A stretch of DNA of 64,000 bases, taken from Acidobacteriota bacterium. GTDB taxonomy: Bacteria > Acidobacteriota > Vicinamibacteria > Vicinamibacterales > CAVVIG01. Below, piece after piece: positions 1 to 7,554 of this stretch. Position 1 is the stretch's first letter. Each line of letters opens with the position of its first letter. The notes beneath the pieces are model-generated. The model was not told the origin of the DNA and made no database searches. It saw only the letters and a list, made by a program, of their open reading frames with translations. The DNA is taken from the NCBI GenBank assembly GCA_016195265.1, contig JACPZW010000043.1, forward strand, positions 1 to 64,000. The letters are read 5' to 3'. Both the position numbers and the translations under genes were made by a program.

Positions 1-1455
1 ACCCGCCCTACCTGCCTTACTCTCCGGCCCTCGCTTCTCGGGCTCCCGGCCGCCCTTCTTCCGCCGCCGCACCTGAATGCGGATGGATGACCCGACGAAG
101 CCGAACTTCTCGCGGAGCTGGTTGATCAGAAAGCGCTGATACGAGAAATGAAACGTCGTCGCGACGTTCGTGAAGAACACGAATGACGGGGGCGCGATGC
201 CGATTTGCGCCGCGTACAGAATCCGGACGTGCTTGCTTCCCGGGCTCACGGGCGGATTCGCCGCCGTCACGCCTTCGATGAACGTGTTGAGGACCGGCGT
301 GGGCACGCGCGTGCGGCGCGCCGCGGCCACCTTGTCGATGGTCTCGATGACTTTGCTGACGCGATCGCCGGTCAGCGCCGAGATGTGCAGCAGCGGCGCG
401 TAATCCAAGAACCGCATGCCGTGCCGCAGGTTCTCGTCGAAGGCCTCCGCGAACTTCGGATCCTGGCTCTTCACCAGGTCCCACTTGTTCGCGAGGACGA
501 CAATGCCGCGGCCGGCGCGGTCGGCCTCGCCGGCAATCGCGGCGTCCTGATCGGTCGCGCCTTGCTGCGCGTCGATGATCAGCGCGACGACGTCCGCGTC
601 CGCGATCGCTTCCTTCGCGAGCGCGACGCTGACCATCTCCACCTTTCCGCCGCGCCCCACGCGGCCCGGCCGCCGCATGCCCGCCGTGTCGATGATGCGG
701 AAGCGGCGCCGGTGCCACAGCAGCGGCACGTCGATCGCGTCCCGCGTCGTCCCCGGCATCTCGCTCACGAGCACGCGCTCCTCGCGCAGCAGCCGGTTGA
801 CGAGGGACGACTTGCCCGCGTTCGGCCGCCCGACGATGGCGACTTTCACTTCGCTGTCGGTGGCTGGGGACTGGGGGCTGGGTGCTGGGAAAGCCTCGAA
901 GCCCGCAGCCGCGGCCGATTCCGGAGACGATTCTTCCAGTCTCCAGCCACCAGCCACCAGCCTCCTGACGATCTCGTCGAGCAGCTCTGCGACTCCTGTC
1001 CCGTGTTCCGCCGAGATTTCGAACACGGGATCGATGCCCAGCTGGAAGAACTCCATCACGGACTTCTGCGCGCGCTTGTCGTCCGTCTTGTTGATGGCGA
1101 GCAGCAGCGGACGGCCGGTCGCGCGCAGTTCGCGCGCAATCTGCTCGTCGCCGGGCAGGAGTCCCTCTCGGCCGTCCACGACCAGCACGAGAAGATCCGC
1201 GCCCGCGATCGCGCGCTGGCCCTGGACGACGACGAGTTCGTGCAGCGGATCTTCGCTGGCGCCGAAGAGTCCACCCGTGTCGAGCACCTGGAAGCCCACG
1301 CCGCGCCAGACGACGGGCCGCGCGAGGGCGTCCCGCGTCGTGCCGGCGACGGGCGCGACGATCGCGCGCCGCGTGCCCGTAATCCGGTTGAAGAGCGTGG
1401 ACTTCCCCACGTTGGGGCGCCCGACGAGAACGACCGATGCGGTTTTCCTGGACAT
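1..1455 (-). CDS. der: Ribosome biogenesis GTPase Der (EngA), C-terminus cut by window edge
   Basis: Double GTPase needed for 50S subunit maturation. Reading the minus strand from an ATG at 1455 gives an open frame to base 1. The first G domain starts within the first 20 residues with P-loop GRPNVGKS, followed by G2/G3 elements (TTRD, DTGG) and NKTD. The second G domain has GRPNAGKS, DTAG and NKWD. A KH-like C-terminal domain follows and ends in a basic tail. The frame is still open at the edge, where the codons run into the G-rich AGGTAGGGCGGGT repeat, so the stop lies just outside. The inter-domain linker (about residues 164-199) is unusually long and encoded by interspersed repeats. The gene is divergent from hup. 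Confidence 0.95.
   Translation of the reverse strand, partial: MSRKTASVVLVGRPNVGKSTLFNRITGTRRAIVAPVAGTTRDALARPVVWRGVGFQVLDTGGLFGASEDPLHELVVVQGQRAIAGADLLVLVVDGREGLLPGDEQIARELRATGRPLLLAINKTDDKRAQKSVMEFFQLGIDPVFEISAEHGTGVAELLDEIVRRLVAGGWRLEESSPESAAAAGFEAFPAPSPQSPATDSEVKVAIVGRPNAGKSSLVNRLLREERVLVSEMPGTTRDAIDVPLLWHRRRFRIIDTAGMRRPGRVGRGGKVEMVSVALAKEAIADADVVALIIDAQQGATDQDAAIAGEADRAGRGIVVLANKWDLVKSQDPKFAEAFDENLRHGMRFLDYAPLLHISALTGDRVSKVIETIDKVAAARRTRVPTPVLNTFIEGVTAANPPVSPGSKHVRILYAAQIGIAPPSFVFFTNVATTFHFSYQRFLINQLREKFGFVGSSIRIQVRRRKKGGREPEKRGPESKAGRAG
859..965. repeat. CCAGCCACCAGC-type inverted repeat inside der
   Basis: CT/AG-rich copies in opposite orientation (GGCTGGGGACTGGG at the low end, CCAGCCACCAGCCACC at the high end) bracket about 50 bp of coding sequence. 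The same unit occurs between genes at 22055, 47905 and 50656. It encodes the Pro/Ser/Ala-rich linker between the two Der GTPase domains and keeps the frame. Confidence 0.8.
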
Positions 1456-1491
1456 CTATGAGTTGCGCACTGCTTCAACTTAGCCTATTCC

Positions 1492-1520
1492 TTGACAGTG
1501 TAAGTCTCAGAATCTATAGT
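1492..1520 (+). promoter_or_regulatory. Sigma-70 promoter of hup
   Basis: Perfect -35 TTGACA (1492-1497), 17-bp spacer, -10 TATAGT (1515-1520). Expected start is near 1527, giving a leader of about 22 nt with Shine-Dalgarno AGGAG at 1535-1539, nine bases before the ATG. This is the best promoter match in the window, fitting an abundant nucleoid protein. Confidence 0.85.
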
Positions 1521-1548
1521 CTTTACCAGCCGTCAGGAGCCCTTAAGC

Positions 1549-1818
1549 ATGATCAAGGTCGACATCGTCAACGAAGTGTCGAAAATCGCCGACATCACCA
1601 AGGTGAAAGCCGAGGTGGCCGTCGACGCGGTGTTCGACGCGATGCGGACCTCCATGCAGCGGGGCGAACGGATCGAACTGCGCGGGTTCGGCGTGTTTCA
1701 GGTGAAGCCGCGCAAGCGTGGCATCGGCCGCAACCCCCGGACCGGCAAGGAAGTGCGCATCCCGCCCGGGCGCACGATTCGCTTCAAGCCGGGCAAGGAC
1801 CTCCAGAACATCGGCTAA
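1549..1818 (+). CDS. hup: HU/IHF family nucleoid DNA-binding protein
   Basis: 89 residues, the normal length for HU. The protein has the family layout: N-terminal helical dimerisation part and the beta-arm with GFGVF and a basic GRNPRTGKE motif followed by PPGRTIRFKPGK at the C-terminus. It binds DNA as a dimer and compacts or bends the chromosome. The ATG at 1549 is supported by AGGAG at 1535-1539 and by a near-consensus promoter. The stop at 1816-1818 is followed closely by the site-2 protease frame. Confidence 0.95.
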   Translation: MIKVDIVNEVSKIADITKVKAEVAVDAVFDAMRTSMQRGERIELRGFGVFQVKPRKRGIGRNPRTGKEVRIPPGRTIRFKPGKDLQNIG

Positions 1819-1853
1819 AGGCTCGTCCTACGTCTCTCGAACCTGTCGACCCG

Positions 1854-2801
1854 ATAACCAATACTGATCCGGACCCGCCGGTCGTCGTCTGGCATCGGCG
1901 GCCGAAGTTCCGGGACCGCGTCTGGCTGCACGCCCTGCTGCTGCTGCTGACGATCGGCTCGACGACGCTCGCCGGCATCGGTCATTACCTCTCGTACCAA
2001 TCCGACTTCACGCCCGCGCAACTCCCTGGGCTCTCGCTCAGCCTGGTCGCCAGCGGCTTCTGGTACAGCGCGACCATCCTCGCGATTCTCGGCTGCCACG
2101 AACTCGGGCACTACTTCGCGTGCCGCTATTATGACGTCGACGCGTCGCTGCCGTACTTTCTTCCGGTGCCGCCGCCGATGCTGACGGGCACGCTTGGCGC
2201 GTTCATCCGGATCCGCGAGCCGATTCCCAGCAAGCGCATGCTCTTCGACATCGGCATCGCCGGTCCGATCGCCGGATTCCTCGTCGCCGTCCCGGCGCTC
2301 TTCATCGGCCTCTCGATGTCGCACGTCGTCCGGATTCCCGCGAACTCGGCCGACCTGCTCGAGCTCGGCGAGCCGCTGCTGTTCAAGGCGGCGTCGTGGC
2401 TGCTCTGGGGCACACAGCCGGACGGCTATTCGCTGAACATGCACCCGATGGCGTTCGCGGCCTGGTTCGGCCTGCTGGCGACGGCCCTCAACCTGTTTCC
2501 CATCGGGCAGCTCGACGGCGGGCACATTTCGTACGCCGTGCTCGGCCCGCGTTCCACCTACGTCACGTTCGCGATGGTGGGCGTCGTGATCGTCCTGGCG
2601 TATTTCTCGAGCAGCTGGATCGTGTGGACCGTGCTGATGGTTTTCATGCTCTTCGCCTTCGGCCCGCGCCACCCGCGCGTCTTCGACGAGGACGTCGCCC
2701 TCGATCGCACCCGAGTCCTCCTCGCGCTCTTCGCGCTCGTGATGTTCATCCTCTGCTTCACACCGGCGCCAATTCAGCCCATGGAATTAATAGGGCGGTG
2801 A
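1854..2801 (+). CDS. Site-2 protease family (M50) membrane metalloprotease; start codon unresolved
   Basis: Polytopic membrane protease of the S2P/M50 type, likely for intramembrane cleavage. The zinc motif HELGH lies in a transmembrane segment and the third ligand motif NLFPIGQLDGGH is present downstream. Several hydrophobic helices surround them and the C-terminus has two more. The frame is open upstream across the whole of hup, but no ATG, GTG or TTG exists in this frame between the end of hup and about 2166, which is already past HELGH. The start must therefore be unusual: ACG at 1830, eight bases after AAAGG, or ATA at 1854. A base error is also possible. I give 1854 as a nominal boundary. 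Confidence 0.8.
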   Translation: MTNTDPDPPVVVWHRRPKFRDRVWLHALLLLLTIGSTTLAGIGHYLSYQSDFTPAQLPGLSLSLVASGFWYSATILAILGCHELGHYFACRYYDVDASLPYFLPVPPPMLTGTLGAFIRIREPIPSKRMLFDIGIAGPIAGFLVAVPALFIGLSMSHVVRIPANSADLLELGEPLLFKAASWLLWGTQPDGYSLNMHPMAFAAWFGLLATALNLFPIGQLDGGHISYAVLGPRSTYVTFAMVGVVIVLAYFSSSWIVWTVLMVFMLFAFGPRHPRVFDEDVALDRTRVLLALFALVMFILCFTPAPIQPMELIGR

Positions 2802-2915
2802 GATTTCAGATTTCAGATTTCAGATTTCAGATTAGAAGACCGCACGCACGCATGGACCAATCTCCAATCTGAAATCAATCTGAAATCAATCTGAAATCTG
2901 AATTCTGAAATCTGA
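2802..2915. repeat. AGATTTC tandem/inverted repeat cluster between S2P and priA
   Basis: About five direct 7-bp AGATTTC units (2803-2833) are followed after about 30 bp by inverted AATCTGAA units up to about 2915. The block can fold into a long hairpin between two convergent genes and may act as a terminator. The same family recurs at 33876, 34404, 35566 and 50132. Confidence 0.85.
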
Positions 2916-2919
2916 ACTC

Positions 2920-5220
2920 TCACATCACGCTCATCGGATCGACATCGACGATGATGCGCCTCTGTAATTCCGGCCGCTTGGCCATCGCCGCCTGCAGCGC
3001 TTCCCTGATCCGCCTTCGGTTCGTGCCCTTTATCAACAGCTGCGCGCGGTATTCGCCGCGCAAGCGACCGAGCGGCGCGGGCGCGGGGCCGAGCACCCGC
3101 AGATCGTTCCGGCCGGCCACGCGCTGTACTGCCTGCCCGAGGCTGTCCGCATCGTCCATCGCTCCCGCGAACGTCCGCGAGCGGACCACGATGTTGATAA
3201 GCGACACGAGCGGCGGATACCGCATGGTCTGGCGGAACTGCAGTTCACGCTCGTAGAACGCCGCGTAGTCCTGCCGGCACGCGAGCTGGATGCTGTAGTG
3301 CGCGGGATAGATCGTCTGCACGATCGCTTCGCCCAGTTGCTCGCCGCGTCCGGCGCGGCCCGCGACCTGCGTCAGCAACTGGAACGTACGCTCGGACGCG
3401 CGAAAGTCGGCCAGGCCGAGCCCGACGTCCGCCGAGACGACGCCGACCAGCGTCACTCGCGGAAAGTCGTGGCCCTTCGCGATCATCTGGGTGCCGACCA
3501 GGACGTCGATCCCGCCGTCGCGAAACCGCGAGAGGAGTCCGGCGAGCGATCCCTTTCGGCGGATCGCGTCACGGTCCAGCCGCGCGACCCTCGCGCCGGG
3601 CACGAGCTTCTTCACTTCCGCCTCGACGCGCTCCGTCCCGAAGCCGGCCTGCTCGAGGTACGGACCGGCGCACAGCGGGCATGCCGGCGGCACGCGCGAC
3701 GTGTAATTGCAGTAGTGGCAGCGCGCGCGGCGGGCCGCGCCCTCGCCGTGCACGACAAGCGAGACGCTGCAGTTCGGGCAGTCGATCGTCCCGGCGCACT
3801 GGCGGCAGAAGACCGCCGTCGCAAAGCCGCGGCGGTTCAGCAGCACGAGCGCCTGCTCCTTCGGAGCCAATCGCTGCTGCAACCCTTCTCGCAGCGCCCG
3901 GCTCAGGATGACGTCCGGTCCTTCCGCCGCGTACTCCTCGCGCATGTCGACAACGGTCACCGCGGCCAGGGGGCGATCGAGGACCCGCCGCTCGAGGACG
4001 ATCCGCTCGTACTTCCCGGTCATCGCGCGGTGGTAGCTTTCCATCGATGGCGTCGCCGATCCCAGCACGACCAGCGCGCCGGCGCGCTGCGCGCGCACGA
4101 TGGCCACGTCGCGCCCGTTGTACCGCGGGCTCTCCTCCTGCTTGTACGAGCCGTCGTGTTCCTCGTCCACGACGATGAGGCCGACGCGCTCGAGCGGCGC
4201 GAAAACGGCGGAGCGCGTGCCGACGACGACGTCGATCTCGCCACGGCGGATGCGCTGCCACTGATCGTGCCGCTCGCCGTCGGAGAGGCCGCTGTGCTGG
4301 ATGGCGATGCGCTCGCCGAAGCCCTGGCGGAACAGCGCCGCGGTGACCGGCGTGAGCGCAATTTCCGGAACGAGCATCAGCGCGCGTCGGCCGCCCGCCA
4401 GCGTCGCCGCGGCGACGCGCAGGTAGATCTCGGTTTTGCCGCTGCCGGTCACGCCGTGCAGGAGCGCGACGCGAAACTCGCCGGCGCCCGCGAGCGCCAG
4501 CAGTCGATCGACGGCGGCCGTCTGCTCCGCCGTCAGGGTCCGATCGGGGTCCGATCCGGGTCGGACCGGGGTCAGATCAGGGTCGGACCCTGGGGCAGAC
4601 ATTGCAGAACCGGTGGCAGAAGTTGCAAATGGATCGCGGTCCACGCGGTCCTGGCGGACGCTGATCAGGCCTAGCCGCGCGAGCCGGCCGATCATGTCGG
4701 ACGTGATGCCGCGCGACGACAACGCGGCGGTCGCGACGCCAGCGGGCGTGCCCGCGATCAACGCGAGCGCATCGCGTTGTGTCTCCCGTAGACGAGGCTC
4801 CGCGCCTTCGGTCGGGCCGGCACGCAGGCCGGCCGCCACGCTCAGCGCGTCGATGCCCGCGGCGGTGATGGCCACAACGCGCGTCCTCTTGTGCGCGTCC
4901 GCGCGGCCGCCCCGCGCCATCGGCGGCAGGAGCGCAGGAATCGTGTCGCCCACGCCCGAGGCGTAGTACTCCGCGGTCCAGCGCGCGAGGGTGACGACGT
5001 CGGGCGGCACGAACGCTTCGGCGTCGAGCACCTGCCTGACCGGCTTGATCTCGCCGTCGCTGTCGGCGGGCACCGCCCGCTCGACGACAATCCCCGTGAC
5101 CACGCGAGAGCCGAGCGGCACGACGACGCGCGCGCCGATCTGCGGCGGCGCGAGCTCATCGGGCACGCGATACGTCAGGAGGTCGAGGGAGGGAACGGGG
5201 ACGGCGACGAGAATGAGCAA
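2920..5220 (-). CDS. priA: Primosomal protein N' / replication restart helicase PriA
   Basis: 3'-to-5' helicase that reloads DnaB at stalled forks. 766 residues; N-terminal 3'-DNA-binding and winged-helix part (1-195), helicase core with Walker A GVTGSGKTE (about 256-264), DEEH box, and motif GSATPSME. A zinc-binding cysteine cluster (CRQC, CPNC, CHYC, CPLC) follows and then the C-terminal helicase lobe with AGRAGRG. The start is a TTG at 5220, inside purine-rich repeat sequence; no better start is visible. An in-frame repeat-encoded insert (197-227) separates the DNA-binding part from the helicase. Last gene of the yicC-to-priA cluster. Confidence 0.95.
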   Translation of the reverse strand: MLILVAVPVPSLDLLTYRVPDELAPPQIGARVVVPLGSRVVTGIVVERAVPADSDGEIKPVRQVLDAEAFVPPDVVTLARWTAEYYASGVGDTIPALLPPMARGGRADAHKRTRVVAITAAGIDALSVAAGLRAGPTEGAEPRLRETQRDALALIAGTPAGVATAALSSRGITSDMIGRLARLGLISVRQDRVDRDPFATSATGSAMSAPGSDPDLTPVRPGSDPDRTLTAEQTAAVDRLLALAGAGEFRVALLHGVTGSGKTEIYLRVAAATLAGGRRALMLVPEIALTPVTAALFRQGFGERIAIQHSGLSDGERHDQWQRIRRGEIDVVVGTRSAVFAPLERVGLIVVDEEHDGSYKQEESPRYNGRDVAIVRAQRAGALVVLGSATPSMESYHRAMTGKYERIVLERRVLDRPLAAVTVVDMREEYAAEGPDVILSRALREGLQQRLAPKEQALVLLNRRGFATAVFCRQCAGTIDCPNCSVSLVVHGEGAARRARCHYCNYTSRVPPACPLCAGPYLEQAGFGTERVEAEVKKLVPGARVARLDRDAIRRKGSLAGLLSRFRDGGIDVLVGTQMIAKGHDFPRVTLVGVVSADVGLGLADFRASERTFQLLTQVAGRAGRGEQLGEAIVQTIYPAHYSIQLACRQDYAAFYERELQFRQTMRYPPLVSLINIVVRSRTFAGAMDDADSLGQAVQRVAGRNDLRVLGPAPAPLGRLRGEYRAQLLIKGTNRRRIREALQAAMAKRPELQRRIIVDVDPMSVM
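4536..4645. repeat. GGGTCCGATC-type repeat inside priA
   Basis: Degenerate direct and inverted copies of GGGTCCGATCGGGGTCCGA and GGGTCAGATCAGGGTCGGAC. They encode the Asp/Pro/Ser/Gly-rich insert between the PriA winged-helix region and the first helicase motif without breaking the frame. Confidence 0.75.
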
Positions 5221-5221
5221 A

Positions 5222-5315
5222 ATGAAAGTGAAAAGTGAAAACTGAAAACTGAAAAGGAGCTAACGATACTTTACTACTTCACTTTTCGCTTCTAACTTTT
5301 CCCTTCTAACTTTAG
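5222..5315. repeat. GAAAAGTGAAAACTG purine repeat with inverted copy
   Basis: GAAAGTGAAAAGTGAAAACTGAAA-like copies at 5224-5255 and inverted copies CACTTTTCGCTTCTAACTTTTCCC at 5280-5312. The block fills the udg-priA gap and supplies the priA start region and the udg stop region. Confidence 0.7.
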
Positions 5316-6020
5316 AAGGGTTCTCACGAGCTTCATGTCTTCCCACACTTCCCGCTTCGAGGACGGGTTGCGCAGCAGGTACGCGGGATGGAACGTCGGG
5401 ATGAGCTTCGCGCCGCGGTAGTCGAACACGCGGCCGCGCAGCCGTGAGATCGGATCGAGCGTCCGCAGGAGCGTCTGCGCGCCGAACTTGCCGAGCGCGA
5501 CGATCACCTTCGGCTTGATGATGTCGATCTGCCGGAACAGAAACGGCTCGCACGTGTCGACTTCGTCCGGCTCGGGATTTCTGTTCTGCGGCGGCCGGCA
5601 CTTGATCACATTGGCGATGTACACATCCTCGCGCTTGAGCTCGATCGCCTCGATGATCTTCGTCAACAGCTGTCCGGCCCGGCCGACGAACGGGATGCCC
5701 TGAATGTCTTCATCCGCGCCCGGCGCCTCGCCGATAAACATCAGATCGGCATTCGGATTGCCGACGCCGAACACGATCTGGTGCCGGCCCAGCGTGTGCA
5801 GCTTGCAACGCGTGCAGTCGCCGATGTCCGCCCTGACGGCGGCGAGCGCTTCAGCCGCGTCGCTGAAGACGGGGACGGCTCTGTCCACGGGGACGGATCT
5901 CGACTCTGGCACGCGTCGAGACGCGTCCCCTCTGTCCCGCCACGCGGGATCGCGGCTCACGCCGTCGACACCGAGCTCGGCGGCGAATGTCAGATGTTCG
6001 GCGAGTTGATCGCGGTTCAT
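5292..6020 (-). CDS. udg: Uracil-DNA glycosylase, family 4/5 type with Fe-S cluster
   Basis: Removes uracil from DNA in base excision repair. Four cysteines for a 4Fe-4S cluster: C69 and C72 (CTRC), C141 (KCRPP) and C157. The active-site motif GEAPGADED begins at residue 98, and the second motif is [10 protein letters not shown] near the C-terminus. 242 residues. A segment around residues 22-52, rich in Arg/Asp/Pro, lies between the N-terminal helix and the catalytic domain and is encoded by an interspersed repeat. ATG at 6020. Part of the yicC-priA cluster. Confidence 0.93.
   Translation of the reverse strand: MNRDQLAEHLTFAAELGVDGVSRDPAWRDRGDASRRVPESRSVPVDRAVPVFSDAAEALAAVRADIGDCTRCKLHTLGRHQIVFGVGNPNADLMFIGEAPGADEDIQGIPFVGRAGQLLTKIIEAIELKREDVYIANVIKCRPPQNRNPEPDEVDTCEPFLFRQIDIIKPKVIVALGKFGAQTLLRTLDPISRLRGRVFDYRGAKLIPTFHPAYLLRNPSSKREVWEDMKLVRTLLKLEGKS
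5871..5960. repeat. GGGGACGG/CGTCCCC repeat inside udg
   Basis: Palindromic pieces GGGGACGG and GACGCGTCCCC plus CCCGCCACGCGGG. It encodes residues of about 22-52 of the glycosylase in frame, ahead of the catalytic core. Confidence 0.65.
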
Positions 6021-6021
6021 T

Positions 6022-6085
6022 GAGGTGGACCGCCTGAAGGCGGACGCCGCGCGCGCTACACGTGGTGTCCGGCTTCAGCGGAACG
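6022..6085. repeat. Palindromic CCGCCTGAAGGCGG / GGCTTCAGC element at the coaBC-udg junction
   Basis: Inverted arms (CCGCCTGAAGGCGG at about 6029-6042; GTCCGGCTTCAGC at about 6067-6079). The element supplies the last codons and the stop of coaBC (SAEAGHHV then TAG) as well as the gap before udg. Confidence 0.7.
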
Positions 6086-7276
6086 CGTGACAAGCAGGCG
6101 CTCGACACGATTCAGGATCTCGGCCGCGATGCGCGCCTTGGACTGCAGCGGGATCGGCTCGGCACCGTCCGGCCCGACGATCGTCACTGCGTTCGTCTCG
6201 ACGTCAAAGCCCGCGTCGGCGCGCGAGACGTCGTTGGCGACGATCAGATCGGCGTGCTTCGCCTCGCGCTTCGCCGCGGCGTGCGCGACGACGTCCTCGG
6301 TCTCGGCGGCGAACCCGACGAGCAGCGGGCCGCCGCCCCTCGCGAGTCGCTGCCGGCCGAGGTCGCCGAGGATGTCGGGCGTGCGCTTGAGCGTCAGCGT
6401 CAGCGTGTCGCGGCCCTTCGGTACTTTCCGGTCGGCGCGCTCGACCGGCGTGTAGTCCGCGACGGCCGCGGCCATCACGACGATCTGCATGTCGCCGGCG
6501 CGGGACATGACGGCCTGATGCATCTCCACGGCGCCGCGCACCTTGACCACCTCGCGCACGGCGGGCGCCTCGAGCGAGGTCGGTCCCGTCACCAGCGTGA
6601 CGTCGGCGCCGCGCCGCGCGGCTTCGGCGGCGATCGCGTAGCCCATCCGGCCGCTCGATCGGTTGCCGATGAAGCGCACGGGATCGAAATCCTCGAGCGT
6701 GGGTCCCGCGGTGATCAGGATGCGCCGGCCGCGCAGCGGTCCGGCCGGGCGAAGGATCGCATCGGCGGCCGCGACGATCTCGTCGGGCTCGGCCAGCCGG
6801 CCCTTCCCGATCCAGCCGCAGGCCAGATAGCCCTCGCCCGGCTCGACGAATCGCACGCCGCGCGCGGCGAGCGTGTCGAGATTGCGGCGCACGGCCTCGT
6901 GCGCGAACATCTGCGTGTTCATGGAGGGCGCGAGCAGCAGCGGCGCGCGCGTGGCGGTGTAGAGCGTGGACAGAAAATCGTCCGCGAGGCCGTTGGCCAG
7001 CTTGCCGATGATGTTGGCCGTCGCCGGCGCGATGAGCAGCAGATCGATCGTGGAGGCCAGCGCGATGTGTTCGATGTCGGCGTTGGCGCCCGCCTCGAAC
7101 TGATCGGTGATGACGCGCCGCCGCGTGATCGCCTCGAACGTGACCGGCCCGACGAAGCGCGTCGCGGCCGGCGTCATCACGGCGACGACGTCGTGCCCGC
7201 GCTTCTGCAGCCCGCGCGCCACCTCGACCGCTTTGTAGGCGCCGATGCCGCCGGTGACTCCGAGAGCAATCAGCAT
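6056..7276 (-). CDS. coaBC: Bifunctional phosphopantothenoylcysteine decarboxylase / phosphopantothenate-cysteine ligase CoaBC
   Basis: Two steps of coenzyme A synthesis: CTP-dependent coupling of cysteine to phosphopantothenate and FMN-dependent decarboxylation. The N-terminal flavoprotein half starts GVTGGIGAYK and contains PSMN (decarboxylase motif) and the ACGWIGKGR active-site loop. The C-terminal CoaB half has ITAGPT and NRSSGRMG. I chose the ATG at 7276 (MLIALGVTGG); the longer frame to 7351 is only repeat. 406 residues. The last eight or so residues come from the palindromic element that ends the gene. Confidence 0.95.
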   Translation of the reverse strand: MLIALGVTGGIGAYKAVEVARGLQKRGHDVVAVMTPAATRFVGPVTFEAITRRRVITDQFEAGANADIEHIALASTIDLLLIAPATANIIGKLANGLADDFLSTLYTATRAPLLLAPSMNTQMFAHEAVRRNLDTLAARGVRFVEPGEGYLACGWIGKGRLAEPDEIVAAADAILRPAGPLRGRRILITAGPTLEDFDPVRFIGNRSSGRMGYAIAAEAARRGADVTLVTGPTSLEAPAVREVVKVRGAVEMHQAVMSRAGDMQIVVMAAAVADYTPVERADRKVPKGRDTLTLTLKRTPDILGDLGRQRLARGGGPLLVGFAAETEDVVAHAAAKREAKHADLIVANDVSRADAGFDVETNAVTIVGPDGAEPIPLQSKARIAAEILNRVERLLVTRSAEAGHHV

Positions 7277-7284
7277 AAAAACAT

Positions 7285-7372
7285 CAATTGGGTAGTTGAG
7301 TAATTGGGTAAATGGGTAATGGCTTCCGCAATCGACTACCCAATTACCCAACCACCCAACTACTCAATCGCC
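7285..7372. repeat. ATTGGGTAGTTG inverted repeat between rpoZ and coaBC
   Basis: Copies of ATTGGGTAGTTGAGTAATTGGG at 7288-7318 and their inverse CTACCCAATTACCCAACCACC at 7336-7368 form a long hairpin. It contributes the last codons and stop of rpoZ. Confidence 0.8.
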
Positions 7373-7554
7373 TTCTTCTCTTCCCTCTCCATCGCCTCGA
7401 CCTGCTTCGTGATGACTTCCTGCTGGGCGACCGTCGTCTTCTTGTGCTCGCCGACGGTGACGCGCGGCGTCGACCCGGCGAGCAGCTGGCGCGTGCGCGC
7501 GCCGGCGGTCACGACGAACTCGAAGGAGTTGGGCAACTTGCTGCGATCAATCAT
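7360..7554 (-). CDS. rpoZ: DNA-directed RNA polymerase omega subunit
   Basis: 64-residue small subunit that helps fold and assemble beta'. The N-terminal family core is visible (NSFEFVVTAGARTRQL), followed by a short charged C-terminal helix ending in the repeat. It is slightly shorter than common omega proteins. The start overlaps the gmk stop by four bases (ATGA type), so the two are translationally coupled. The gmk-rpoZ-coaBC order is a well-known conserved arrangement and supports the call. Confidence 0.9.
   Translation of the reverse strand: MIDRSKLPNSFEFVVTAGARTRQLLAGSTPRVTVGEHKKTTVAQQEVITKQVEAMEREEKKAIE

Noticed and set aside
1549-2801. Programmed frameshift fusing HU to the site-2 protease
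   Set aside because: No slippery heptamer or stimulatory structure is seen at the hup stop, and a DNA-binding domain fused to this membrane protease would be unprecedented. An unusual start or a sequence error is simpler.
5851-6108. Frame containing a VPLKPDTT-type peptide
   Set aside because: The peptide is the palindromic element translated; such frames recur wherever the element lies and are not genes.
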